From Candidatus Leptovillus affinis (lineage in GTDB: Bacteria; Chloroflexota; Anaerolineae; Promineifilales; Promineifilaceae), in NCBI GenBank assembly GCA_016705235.1, contig JADIYP010000002.1, positions 930,001 to 994,000 on the forward strand: a stretch of 64,000 nucleotides of DNA. The letters are read 5' to 3'. The translations under genes and the position numbers were made by a program. The stretch's first letter is position 1. Each line of letters opens with the position of its first letter. The notes below the pieces were generated by a model, which saw nothing but the letters and a program-made list of their open reading frames with translations, was not told where the DNA came from and searched no databases. This document shows positions 26,976 to 35,753 of the stretch, piece by piece.

Positions 26976-29900
26976 TTATGGCCAGCTTCGCCCGGCTGCC
27001 CATTCTACCTCAAAAACTTGCGTAAAATCGGCTATCGCCTGGGCATCGTCCGTGCCAATGCTGTGTTCAGTTAAACCCCACGTTTTGTTAAACGCGCTGT
27101 AGTGCAAGTTTTGGCTGCCCACGATGAGTAGTTCATTGTCAATAAGCGTGGCTTTGGGGTGCATCGGCCCGTTATAAAAACGAACTTCTACCTGATTTGC
27201 CAGGCCCAGTTCTTCTAAGCGTACCATAAACGCCTCTAACGCCACAAAATTTTCAATCCCTTCAAACGGAGCAGGTTTCACCAAAATTCGCAAATGGGCG
27301 CCATTTTGTACTGCCTGCAACAAGGCTTCTTTATACACCGGCGCTTCATCGACGCTGCAAATGTTGAACAAAACGTTCAGGTTACAGATCATGTCCAGGG
27401 AAAACATCACGTGGACAATATCCACCGTTTCCTGAGCGGCGGCGATGACGGCCGCTGTCTGTTTGTCTGCCAGGGCATGTTCTTGGGAGCGGTACATAGA
27501 GAAAGCGGCGCTGTCGCTGTTTGCCTGATAAAACTTTAATACTTCGGGCACATGATCCGCGTGCACCGTGCGATCGAAGCAGGTCATTTGCCAGGGCAGG
27601 CCCAACGGTGGGTTGAGGTCCAGACAATAACGGCCGTCGGCCCCTTGCCACATATCATCGAACATCCGTAATGTTGGTTGAGCGACTGGCCCGGTCATCT
27701 GTATGCCCAGGTCAAAACGGTTGCCGCCCGTGCCAGATGGGTGGTTTGCCGGGAAGTGGTCGGCTGTCATGTTATACCCGACGGTAACGGCCGTTTTCCC
27801 ATCAACCACCATCGCCTTCACATGACTGTGCGGTAGATTGCCCTCATAATCGGCCACCTCCAGCCGCCAGCCCAGTTCCTTATCAACCATTCTGTCTATG
27901 CCTGCCTGGCGCAGATCGTTTATAAGCGTCCAAAGCTGACCAGACGTTTTGCCAAGCGCCAATTCCGGTGGGTTGCCCAGCATGATGCGCACCGTGAGGC
28001 CGCGTGGATACTGCTCTGGATGCGCCTGGAGGTTGCGGTACAAATCGGCCACCGCCGCAGCAATAACCATGCCAGGGCTGTCGCCGCCGTTCGGCGCGCC
28101 GTACCACATCGTGGTGAACAATACCTCGTACTGTGCGGTCCGGATCAAATCGGCCATGGCATCAAAAGCGCCGTTGGGTGTTGGGGGTTCGGGCAAGCCA
28201 TACTCTGGTTTGGGGTTCGGTGTGATGAGCAGTTGATCGTACCGGTTATGGCAGAACGGCACCGGATCGGCGGGCGGCGTGTACGTTTCTTGCCGGGCCA
28301 GCTCATACAAAACCCGCCCCAGGCGAGACAGATCCGCTGTGTCGCAGGTGTATGGAAGATAGCTTGCTGCTTGCAAGCTCGCCTCGCCAGCCCAGGCCAG
28401 ATGGAGGCTGCCATCTGACGCCGTGGTCAGCGCCGGCTGAGCCTGAGGGCGACTGTGCCCGATAATCGCCGGGGTTGTCCAGCCAACGGCCGTTTTTACG
28501 CTTTCCACCAACAGGCTGGCAGGCCGGATGACGTTGTGGGTGTTTGTTATTTCAGGGCTAAACCAGACTGCGTGGACCTGGCCCTGTTCGTCTAGCGCCA
28601 GCGCCGGACGGCCGGCGCAGGGACCGGCGGCAACCAGTTCCGCCGCTCCATTTCCCCGGTAGACAAGGCCCTCATTTGTACAATAAGCGAGGTGGATTTG
28701 TTCATTGGCAGCCGTGGCCAGGGTTGGGAAACGGCCGTTGCCCACTTCCTCTGCCGCCGCCCAATTGAAGCCATCAAACCAGGACAAGCCAACAGCCCCG
28801 GTTTCGGTTTCAAACACCAGACCGAAAGCGGCGCTCAGTTGCGGCGCGGCGGCTCCTGGCGTGCAGCCGACGGCCGTCGAAGGCGTCGCCGCAGTCGTTG
28901 CCCAGGCGACAAAAGGCAAGATTCCCGCTTCGTTGGCCCACACCAAGAGGACAGTATCGTCCTTCACGGCCAATGTGGGCTGGTGGTTTGCCGGGTCCGA
29001 TGGTCTGGCGCATGAGTTTGGCGCGGAAATGGGCGTGGGCGAGGTGCAGCCGCCGTCCTGGCATTGGCTGACGGCGATGGCGTCATTAGCCACCCAGGAC
29101 AGATAGGAACGGCCGTTTTCCGCCAGGGCCACCGCCGGGTCAGCCAGAGAACCCGTCGCTACGGAAACGGCAGGCTGCCAGGCAACTAGTCGTTCGGCCG
29201 GCAGCCAATGCCCTTCTTGCAGCCAAAGCGTATCGCCTTGCACCCAGGTCAGGACAAGTTGACCGTGGGAGTTGGCGGCCAGAGCAGGGGGTGATTGGGG
29301 GGAAACGGCCGTTAAAGACTCGGTACCCAGCCAGCGAGTACCCGTCGTGGGTAAATCCAACACTGCGGACAGGCCGGCATCGATTGGGGTCAGCACATCG
29401 CCTAATGTTGAGATCACTGGCCGGAACAGAATCGCCAGCAGCAGTAAAACTGCCGCCGCTATAGACCACCGCTGCCACCAGCCCTGCTGCGTCAACGCTC
29501 GCACCGGGGTCAACACATGCTCCACCTGCATTTCCAGCCGCTGGTAAGCAGTTGCCACCCCAAGCCCGCCCAAGCCGGCAAATATAAACAGACCTGCCAG
29601 CAGCCAACCGTAAGGTCCAAACGACACCAAACCCTGCTCCAGGTTAAAAATAAAATACCAGATCGACGCTCCCAAAAAGACGCCGCCCAGGCCAAACCCA
29701 GATGCGCTCCACCCTGTAATGGGTCGGAAATGGCGCCCTACCGTCCACAAGCCCAAAGAGGCCCCCATTATGCTCCCAAAAATGAGGCCAACCACGCCAA
29801 AGATCAGGCCAAACACAAAAACCGGCGTGTAGCCAACTTCATAGTAAGATAGGAGAGAAACAATCAGAATAACGGGAAACAAAAGCAGGCCATACCCGGC

Positions 29901-30203
29901 GCCAAAAGTTATGCCGCTGCGCCAGGCATAGCCCCAGCGATTTTTTCCTTGACCCAGCGCGGGAAGCGACCAGCCGCCAATCGCGCCGCCCAGCAATCCG
30001 CCTAAACCGGATACAAAAAAGGCCAGCAGTACTCCGGCAACCAGCCGGGCTACCGGGTTGCCATACAGAAACCAGTTGGCCGGAATTTGCTCAAAAAGGA
30101 AAAAGCTGAAGATATTTCCTATGAGCAAGCCGCCACCATAGGCCAGGCTGCTTATCAGAAGTTGATGGGTACGCGTTATCTTTTTTGAATTTAGGAACCG
30201 CAT
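26976..30203 (-). CDS. Large membrane protein with C-terminal phospholipase D (HKD) domains
   Basis: The 1075-residue protein has about seven to eight N-terminal TM segments in a Gly-rich membrane domain (1-270, e.g. LLIGNIFSFFLFEQI, LLGGAIGGWSLPALG). A middle region (300-620) carries repeated blade-like motifs (SHGQLVLTWVQGDTLWL, NGRSYLSWVANDAI, GQVHAVWFSPE) suggesting a beta-propeller. Two PLD catalytic motifs then follow (HVKAMVVDGKTAV and HPKATLIDNELLIVGSQN). PLD enzymes transfer or hydrolyse phosphodiesters in lipids or nucleic acids; the substrate is not known. Membrane domain, propeller and PLD in one chain is an uncommon layout. The regulator gene begins 81 bases downstream. Confidence 0.85.
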   Translation of the reverse strand: MRFLNSKKITRTHQLLISSLAYGGGLLIGNIFSFFLFEQIPANWFLYGNPVARLVAGVLLAFFVSGLGGLLGGAIGGWSLPALGQGKNRWGYAWRSGITFGAGYGLLLFPVILIVSLLSYYEVGYTPVFVFGLIFGVVGLIFGSIMGASLGLWTVGRHFRPITGWSASGFGLGGVFLGASIWYFIFNLEQGLVSFGPYGWLLAGLFIFAGLGGLGVATAYQRLEMQVEHVLTPVRALTQQGWWQRWSIAAAVLLLLAILFRPVISTLGDVLTPIDAGLSAVLDLPTTGTRWLGTESLTAVSPQSPPALAANSHGQLVLTWVQGDTLWLQEGHWLPAERLVAWQPAVSVATGSLADPAVALAENGRSYLSWVANDAIAVSQCQDGGCTSPTPISAPNSCARPSDPANHQPTLAVKDDTVLLVWANEAGILPFVAWATTAATPSTAVGCTPGAAAPQLSAAFGLVFETETGAVGLSWFDGFNWAAAEEVGNGRFPTLATAANEQIHLAYCTNEGLVYRGNGAAELVAAGPCAGRPALALDEQGQVHAVWFSPEITNTHNVIRPASLLVESVKTAVGWTTPAIIGHSRPQAQPALTTASDGSLHLAWAGEASLQAASYLPYTCDTADLSRLGRVLYELARQETYTPPADPVPFCHNRYDQLLITPNPKPEYGLPEPPTPNGAFDAMADLIRTAQYEVLFTTMWYGAPNGGDSPGMVIAAAVADLYRNLQAHPEQYPRGLTVRIMLGNPPELALGKTSGQLWTLINDLRQAGIDRMVDKELGWRLEVADYEGNLPHSHVKAMVVDGKTAVTVGYNMTADHFPANHPSGTGGNRFDLGIQMTGPVAQPTLRMFDDMWQGADGRYCLDLNPPLGLPWQMTCFDRTVHADHVPEVLKFYQANSDSAAFSMYRSQEHALADKQTAAVIAAAQETVDIVHVMFSLDMICNLNVLFNICSVDEAPVYKEALLQAVQNGAHLRILVKPAPFEGIENFVALEAFMVRLEELGLANQVEVRFYNGPMHPKATLIDNELLIVGSQNLHYSAFNKTWGLTEHSIGTDDAQAIADFTQVFEVEWAAGRSWP

Positions 30204-30380
30204 TTAAGATTTATTCCTTTCGATATCATCCATGAAAGAATGTGCTGTTGGCAGTCTATCAGATGCCGGGTAAAAATCAATCACGGTTGGGCATGGCCGA
30301 TAGACTGCTTTGAACCAGTGTTGTACGAATGGGCGTGGGTGCCCAGGCAGAAACTCCAATCTCGGTTCTGTAAGTTATGG

Positions 30381-30500
30381 GTCTTTGGGGTTTCATGGGG
30401 TTTGGCCTGATGCGTGATACGTGATGCGTGAAACCGCTCTGGTCACGCATCACGCATCACGTATCAGGGGCTATCAACCCCCTGAGTTCCTGAAGAACCT
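30381..30500 (+). repeat. Repeat family B, copy 1
   Basis: This is a 120-bp element (GTCTTTGGGGTTTCATGGGG...CCTGAGTTCCTGAAGAACCT) with a long internal palindrome, GATACGTGATGCGTGAAACC against GGTCACGCATCACGCATCAC. A second copy with a handful of changes lies at 55943-56062. Confidence 0.85.
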
Positions 30501-30548
30501 AAGTTATTTAATTTTCGTAACTGTTCAGGCTTCTCTGTGGGGGGGTTG

Positions 30549-30730
30549 ACCCAGGAAATCCAAATTTAGGCAAACCCTTGGGGTCTTTTGTTCTGGCGAG
30601 ACCCCAAGGGTTTGATACCCAGGAAATCCAAATTCTCAACGGCAAACCCTTGGGGTCTATTGTTCTGGCGAGACCCCAAGGGTTTGATACCCAGGAAATC
30701 CAAATTCTCAACGGCAAACCCTTGGGGTCT
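30549..30730 (+). repeat. 72-bp tandem repeat with internal hairpins, about 2.5 units
   Basis: Units start ACCCAGGAAATCCAAATT at 30549, 30616 and 30688. Each full unit holds AAACCCTTGGGGTCT and its complement AGACCCCAAGGGTTT around a TATTGTTCTGGCG-type loop, so each can form a strong hairpin. The first unit is five bases shorter. Confidence 0.85.
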
Positions 30731-30780
30731 GTTGCATAGATACTAATTTTCAATCCATAGTGGAGTTAACAGGAGACATC

Positions 30781-30810
30781 ATGAGTGGTCTAACCCACCA
30801 CCACGAATGA
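30781..30810 (+). CDS. Nine-codon leader-like reading frame with three His codons
   Basis: An ATG with AGGAG seven bases upstream begins MSGLTHHHE and stops at TGA, which overlaps an ATG in frame with the NUDIX gene (30807). The CAC triplet run and the strong palindrome just downstream recall amino-acid leader peptides, but it could equally be the stub of a lost gene. Weak evidence. Confidence 0.25.
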   Translation: MSGLTHHHE

Positions 30811-30818
30811 AAAGGTTG

Positions 30819-30851
30819 AGATTTGTCAAATCTTTAAGATTTGACAAATCT
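30819..30851. promoter_or_regulatory. Perfect 33-bp palindrome in the NUDIX leader
   Basis: AGATTTGTCAAATCTT and AAGATTTGACAAATCT pair perfectly around a single T. The palindrome ends 18 bases before the NUDIX start codon and eight before its GGAGG. It could be an RNA hairpin controlling translation, an operator, or a small dispersed element. Confidence 0.5.
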
Positions 30852-30869
30852 ATTTTCAAGGAGGAATTT

Positions 30870-31478
30870 ATGGACATCTTTGCTTTGCTCGATGAAATCC
30901 AAACCATCGCCCGCAATGGTTTGCATTATACCACCGGGGTTTACGACCGCGAGCGGTATGAACGGCTGCTGAACCTATCCACCCAGACATATGCCGATCT
31001 GCTGGAAACCTCAGACGAAGAAATCGGGCAGCGATTCCGGCAAGAATTGGGTTATATCACGCCCAAAGTGGGGGCTGATGCGGCCATCTTTAACGACCGG
31101 GGCGAAATCCTGCTTATGGATCGGGTGGATGGCAGTGGTTGGTGTTTGCCCTGCGGCTGGGTGGAACCGAATGAAAAACCGGCCGAAACGGCCGTGCGCG
31201 AGGTCCGCGAGGAAACCGGATTAGACGTGGTGGTCCGGCAGTTGGTCGGCGTCTTCACGCGCCCGCCCGGTGGGCGCAATGGGCCGCACACCATGATTGC
31301 CGTGGTCCATATGTGCGAGGTGGTTGGCGGTGAGTTAACCCTATCTCATGAAGGAGTAGACTTGCGATACTGGCCCATTGATGACGTGACCATCTGGCAC
31401 GCCACCCACGAGCAGTATGCCCGCGCCGCCTACGAGCGGTGGCAGTCGGATCGCCTGCTGCCGGCCATTTCCAACTGA
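30870..31478 (+). CDS. NUDIX hydrolase
   Basis: The 202-residue enzyme carries an N-terminal hydrolase-associated helical domain (FALLDEIQTIARNGLHYTTG) and a complete Nudix box, G(WVEPN)E(KPAETAV)REVREETGL, around residues 107-129. The family cleaves nucleoside diphosphates linked to another group; this subclass (long helical N-terminus, LPCGWVEPNE) resembles ADP-ribose or nucleotide-sugar pyrophosphatases. The ATG at 30870 has GGAGG eight bases upstream, which outweighs an in-frame ATG at 30807. The phosphoribosyltransferase gene follows after 12 bases, so both may act in nucleotide salvage or clean-up. Confidence 0.92.
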   Translation: MDIFALLDEIQTIARNGLHYTTGVYDRERYERLLNLSTQTYADLLETSDEEIGQRFRQELGYITPKVGADAAIFNDRGEILLMDRVDGSGWCLPCGWVEPNEKPAETAVREVREETGLDVVVRQLVGVFTRPPGGRNGPHTMIAVVHMCEVVGGELTLSHEGVDLRYWPIDDVTIWHATHEQYARAAYERWQSDRLLPAISN

Positions 31479-31490
31479 ACAGGGGTGATG

Positions 31491-32001
31491 ATGAAAGAGT
31501 ACCTGCGCCTGATTGAAACCCATACCCCCGGTCCGCGCTGTGATGTGACGCCGCTGTTCGCCGACCCGGCGGCCTTCGCCCAGCTCACCGCCGACCTGTC
31601 GGCTCCATTTGCGGACATGTCGCTGGATTACGTGGCAGGCATCGACGCCCTGGGCTTTGTTCTGGGCGCGGCGATGGCTTTGCGCCTGGGCAAAGGTTTC
31701 ATCCCCATCCGCAAGCGGGGCAAGCTGCCGGTGGCCGCGCTGGCGGCGGAATTTGTGGATTACACCGGGCAGCGTAAGGGGGCTGGAAATTCGCCAGGGA
31801 CTGCTGCGACCGGGCGACCGGGTGTTGGTGGTGGATGAATGGATAGAGACCGGGGCGCAAATGGCAACGGCCGTTCACCTCATCGAGCAGGCTGGCGGCG
31901 TTGTTGCTGGCATCGCCACAATAAACATGGATGACAACCCGCTGCCTGCGCGCCTGCGCCAACAGTACACCTGCCACAGCCTCTGGCTGGACATGGGCTG
32001 A
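31491..32001 (+). CDS. Adenine phosphoribosyltransferase-like enzyme (one frameshift)
   Basis: After removal of one G the protein is 169 residues and reads through to the PRPP-binding loop VLVVDEWIETGAQM, typical of type I phosphoribosyltransferases of the APRT group. The N-terminal half has DYVAGIDALGFVLGAAMALR and GFIPIRKRGKLP, both APRT hallmarks. The frame breaks at GGGGG, 31778-31782 (expected four G, giving DYTGQRKGLEIRQGLLRPGD). ATG codons at 31488 and 31491 follow an AGGGG; the second has better spacing. Whether it uses adenine or another base cannot be decided. Confidence 0.8.
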
Positions 32002-32009
32002 TGCAGCCC

Positions 32010-32351
32010 TTATCCGCCAGCCACGCCAATGGGCGCGCTGAAGTTCAGGATGGTGATGGTTCCGTAGAGGAAAGCGATGATACCCAACACCATCGCTCCG
32101 CCGATGAGGGCGCGTTTGTACGGAGTGATACGCTCTACATCCATCAGCACAGCATAACCGCCGGCGAGAGCATGTACCAGCACCGCCAGGAGAAAGAGGA
32201 TATCGATGGCTTTCCACACCGGATTAGCCAGCCGAACCATCACCTGGCTAAAATCCAGGTGACCGGGGGGATAGTGGACCACGACCATGTGAAGGGTTAG
32301 AAAGAGGACGAGGGCAACGGCCGTTACCCGCTGCATCACAAATACGCGCAT
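32010..32351 (-). CDS. sdhD: Succinate dehydrogenase membrane anchor subunit D
   Basis: This 113-residue protein has three TM helices (VTAVALVLFLTLHMVVVHYP; AIDILFLLAVLVHALAGGYA; ALIGGAMVLGIIAFLYGTIT). His in LTLHMVVVH and in LVHALAG are candidate haem ligands. It is the last gene of the sdhABCD unit, two bases after sdhC, and anchors the complex while passing electrons to quinone. The short size and the order A-B-C-D fit Chloroflexota type complex II. C and D are assigned by position, since anchors diverge strongly. Confidence 0.82.
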   Translation of the reverse strand: MRVFVMQRVTAVALVLFLTLHMVVVHYPPGHLDFSQVMVRLANPVWKAIDILFLLAVLVHALAGGYAVLMDVERITPYKRALIGGAMVLGIIAFLYGTITILNFSAPIGVAGG

Positions 32352-32353
32352 GG

Positions 32354-32704
32354 TTAATTCCCCTCCAGGGCAAACAGCAAAATCGGCACGCCGCCCACAA
32401 TCGAAACGAGGATAAACAGGACAAACATCGCGTAGAACAGACTCTGGCGGTATTCCGTCACGTTAAACCAGTGGACAATGAGCAGCCGGATGCCATCAAA
32501 ACCGTGGTAGATAACGGCGATCAGTAAGGCGATTTCCATTAAACGAAAAATTGGGGATTGCATGACTGCCATCCGCGCATCAAAAGAGGCCGCGCCGCCA
32601 TTGGCGGCCCCAATCACCCAGATGTGCGTAAACAAATAAAGCACCAGCGCCACCCCCGACACCCGCCGGAAGAGAAAACTGATAAAACCGGTCGTCTTAT
32701 ACAT
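32354..32704 (-). CDS. sdhC: Succinate dehydrogenase cytochrome b subunit C
   Basis: The 116-residue protein has the SdhC signature at its start (FRRVSGVALVLYLFTHIWVI, with a haem-ligand candidate His) and further helices (IFRLMEIALLIAVIYHGFDG, FYAMFVLFILVSIVGGVPIL). IYHGFDGIRLL is the conserved second-helix motif. It begins 51 bases after the sdhB stop and overlaps nothing. Confidence 0.87.
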   Translation of the reverse strand: MYKTTGFISFLFRRVSGVALVLYLFTHIWVIGAANGGAASFDARMAVMQSPIFRLMEIALLIAVIYHGFDGIRLLIVHWFNVTEYRQSLFYAMFVLFILVSIVGGVPILLFALEGN

Positions 32705-32755
32705 GATCTACTCCTATGAGTGAAAGCCAGAGTTTGCCCCGACCCCCTCTCTGGT

Positions 32756-33536
32756 TCACAAGCTTTGCTGCCGCTCGACGCGGGCCGCCTCGAACGCCTG
32801 CCGTTTCTGCGCCAGCTTGCGCAGTGTCTCAATCGCCTGCGTTGGGTTCAGCCCCTTTGGGCAGGCGTCGATGCAGTTAAAAATGGTGTGGCAGCGGAAG
32901 ACGCCGTCATCCCCGCCTACAATTTCCAGCCGTTCCGCCGGGGCGCTGTCGCGTGGGTCCAGCACGCGCAAAAACGCCTTCAACAGCGCGTGGGGACCGA
33001 TATACTGCTTATTCATCGCCACCACCTGGCAGGCTGAATAACACGCGCCGCACATGATGCAAGTCTCGGCCGCGTTCAGCGCCGCTACTTCCTCTGGCAG
33101 GACGCGGAATTCGCTGTCGGCCGGCAGGCTGTCGTCGTAGCTGGGCGGCGGGATGAGCCACGGTTTCACCCGCAAATACTGCTCCCAGAAAGAGGTCCGG
33201 TCCACCACCAAATCTTTGATGATGGGCAGATAGGGTAACCGGCCGTATCGTCACCCTTCCCTTGCGATCCAAAAACGCCTCGACTCGCCGGTTGCAAACC
33301 AGCGTATTCACCCCATTCACATTCATGGCGCAGCTGCCGCAAATCGCGTGGCGGCACGAACGGCGGAATGTCAGGCTGCCATCCAGTTCGCTCTTGATGT
33401 GCTCCAACGCATCCAACAATGTTGTGTCGGCGGTAATGGCAATTTCATACTCAGCCAGATACGGCTTGCGGTCCACGTCCGGGTTGAACCGCTGCACCCG
33501 AATCACCGCCTTTTTCCCTTGATCTTGTGGTGTCAT
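32756..33536 (-). CDS. sdhB: Succinate dehydrogenase iron-sulfur subunit (one frameshift)
   Basis: Removing one base gives 259 residues. The N-terminal ferredoxin domain holds the [2Fe-2S] cysteines (SCRHAICGSCAMNVNG and later LVC). The C-terminal domain holds CIMCGACYSAC for [4Fe-4S] and CHTIFNCIDACPKGLNP for the remaining clusters. The frame breaks at GGG, 33233-33235 (coding ACCCTATCTG, expected ACCTATCTG, giving RPVTYLPIIKDLVVD). GAGGAAG lies before the ATG at 33536, two bases after the corrected sdhA stop. The order and tight spacing confirm one operon. Confidence 0.9.
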
Positions 33537-33537
33537 C

Positions 33538-35359
33538 TTAATACTTCCTCTCTTCCGGCGGATACCGATCCCAAAAGATGGTGACGTCTTTGTAATCCAA
33601 ACGCGGGCCGTCGGCGCCATTTTTGTGCGCCAGGGTGTGTTTTCAGCCACTGCGCATCGTCGCGCCGGGCATGATCGGTGCGGTAATGGGCGCCCCGGCT
33701 TTCCGTGCGCGCCAGGGCGCTGTCTACAATTACCTCGCTGAAGGTTAATAGATGTTCTGTCTCTACGGCCGTTAACAAATCGGTGTTGAACCGGCGTCCT
33801 TTGTCCATAATCTGCGCCTGCGTAAAACGCGCTTGCAGCCGCTTCACCTCTTGCTGCGCCACTTGCAGCCGTTCGCCATCGCGGAAGACGCCCACGTTTT
33901 TCGTCATCGTCTCCTTGAGCGCCGCCGCGATGTTGGCGACTGATTCGGCCTTGCCCGACACGCCCTGCGTGTACCGGCTTAGTCGCGCCTTGTTACGATT
34001 CACCGGATCGCCGCTTACAGGCAGCAAAGCCGCCCCGTTCTGGATGAATGCCGCCATCGCCAGGCCTGCCCGCCGGCCGAACAGCGACGCGTCGAGCAGG
34101 CTGTTGGTGCCCAGGCGGTTGGCTCCATGCACGCTGATGCAGGCGCACTCCCCGGCGGCGTAAAATCCCACCACCGGCGTCCCGGCCGCATCGGCAATCA
34201 CCTGGCAGTCGGCGTTGGCCGGGATGCCGCCCATGCTGTAATGGGCGGTTGGCTGAATCGGAACCGGCTCGGTGATGATGTCTACTCCCGTGAAATCGAG
34301 GGCCAGTTCATGCACCTGGGGCAGCCGCTGCATGATTTTCTCTGCCCCCAGATGGCGTAAATCCAGGAAAACGCCTTCCTTATCTGGCCCGACCCCGCGT
34401 CCTTCGTTAATTTCCATTTGCTCCGAGCGGCTGACCAGATCACGCGGGGCAAGTTCCATTTTGTCGGGAGCGTAGCGCTCCATGAAGCGGTCGCCCTGGT
34501 TGTTGAGCAGGTAGCCGCCTTCACCGCGGCAGGCCTCGCTCATCAAAATGCCTTTGCCGTAAAGACCGGTGGGGTGGAACTGCACAAATTCCATGTCCAT
34601 CAGCGGCACTCCGGCATTGTAGGCAATGGCGACCCCGTCGCCGGTATTGGCTGTGGCGTTGGAGGTGATTTTCCAGGCACGGCCGTAACCGCCGGTGGCA
34701 AACAGCACTGCTTTCGCCCGCATCACATGCAGCGTGCCGGTCACAATATCCAGGGCCACAATGCCCCGGCAAGCGTTGTCTTCCACGAGTAAATCGAGGC
34801 AGTACCATTCGCTGTAAAAGGTGACGCCCTGTTTGAGCGCCTGTTCGTGGATGGTGTGCAGCAAGACGTGACCGGTGAAATCGGCGGCGTAGTTTGCGCG
34901 GGGCACACTGTGGCCGCCAAAACGGCGTTGGGCGATACGGCCGTCGGCCAACCGGCTAAAAACACACCCCATGCGCTCATACTCATAAATGATTTCCGGC
35001 GCTTCTTTCACCATCATTTCGATGGCGTCCTGGTCGCCCAGCCAGTCCGAGCCTTTGATGGTGTCGAACATGTGCAGTTCCCAACTGTCGGGCGGATCCT
35101 CTCCTGCGGGGACCGCTTCCAGGGGGCCGCGTGGTCCCGTGCCGGCAACTGGCCGCACATTGTTCAGCGCGGCTGCGATGCCTCCCTGCGCCGCGCCGCT
35201 GTGTGAACGCAGCGGATGCAGCTTCGAGAGAATGCCGATGTCCCTGACGCCTTGCTTGCTGGCGGCCATCGCTGCCCACGAACCGGCCAGCCCGGCGCCA
35301 ACTATCACCACGTCGTGGGTAATTGTCTTGTCGTGGTCGATACCAGTGATATAGGTCAT
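33538..35359 (-). CDS. sdhA: Succinate dehydrogenase flavoprotein subunit (one frameshift)
   Basis: Removing one base gives 606 residues. Visible are the FAD-binding VVIVGAGLAGSWAAMAA, the region of the covalent FAD His (LRSHSGAAQGGIAAALNN), RRFGGHSVPR, GEGGYLLNNQGDRFMERYAP and HYSMGGI. It oxidises succinate to fumarate in the TCA cycle (or the reverse). The frame breaks at TTTT, 33640-33643 (coding CTGAAAACAC, expected CTGAAACAC, giving DAQWLKHTLAHKNGADG). Without correction the last 40 residues are nonsense and the gene would run past the sdhB start. AAGGA lies upstream of the ATG at 35359. Confidence 0.92.
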
Positions 35360-35753
35360 TGTGTTTTCCTTATTGCTAAATCTGGGTAGGGTGGTTTGTA
35401 GCAGCGGCGACGATTATACTTTTGCCTGTCGAGGGCGGCAAGATTGCGGCATCGGTCTGGTCATACCCGCTTGTTGTACGTTGTGCCTGGAGTCGATGAA
35501 ACAATCGTTGAATTGATTCAGATCATATGTGCAGGCTGGGGCCGGGCACAATACCAGATGTCACCGCCGAATTGTGATATATGTCACGACCCGGTTGGTT
35601 GCTGCGAATCAGGTTTTTGTGGTCACTTGCGGGATCGGGGAACGGCCGTTTTCCTTCTGTCACCAATTTCTGCTATGATCATGTGCGACAAAGATGCAGC
35701 AAAACAGATCGGCCGGCGAGCCAAACCAACGGTTAATAAGAAGAAGCCTGACC
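35360..35753. other. Divergent intergenic region between sdhA and the ABC exporter
   Basis: This 394-base stretch separates divergent operons and should hold promoters for both. Besides a CRP/FNR-like palindrome (35573-35588) it has one ACGGCCGT (35642). A 162-codon plus-strand frame (35444-35932) that overlaps the ABC gene in another frame is judged spurious. Confidence 0.5.
35573..35588. promoter_or_regulatory. CRP/FNR-type palindrome
   Basis: TGTGATATATGTCACG matches the CRP half-site pair TGTGA-N6-TCACA at nine of ten positions. It lies 214 bases before sdhA and 166 before the ABC gene, in the shared regulatory region. Control of complex II by a CRP/FNR-family protein would be reasonable, but no such regulator gene is in the window. 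Confidence 0.4.

Larger units (their letters stand above)
30204..30869. other. Repeat-rich intergenic region before the NUDIX gene
   Basis: The 666-base gap holds repeat B copy 1 (30381-30500), a 72-bp tandem repeat (30549-30730), a nine-codon leader-like frame (30781-30810) and a 33-bp palindrome (30819-30851). An 81-codon minus-strand frame across the tandem repeat (30508-30753) only translates the repeat and is not called a gene. Confidence 0.75.

Noticed and set aside
30381..30730. CRISPR-like array
   Set aside because: Repeats are adjacent without unique spacers of constant length, and no cas genes are present.
30508..30753. Minus-strand frame encoding repeated LPLRIWISWVSNPWG units
   Set aside because: It is only the translation of the 72-bp tandem repeat; no ribosome-binding site and no independent coding signal.
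33233..33643. Programmed frameshifting in sdhA and sdhB
   Set aside because: No slippery heptamer or downstream structure is evident, and similar indels occur in many unrelated genes of the window, so a technical cause is simpler.
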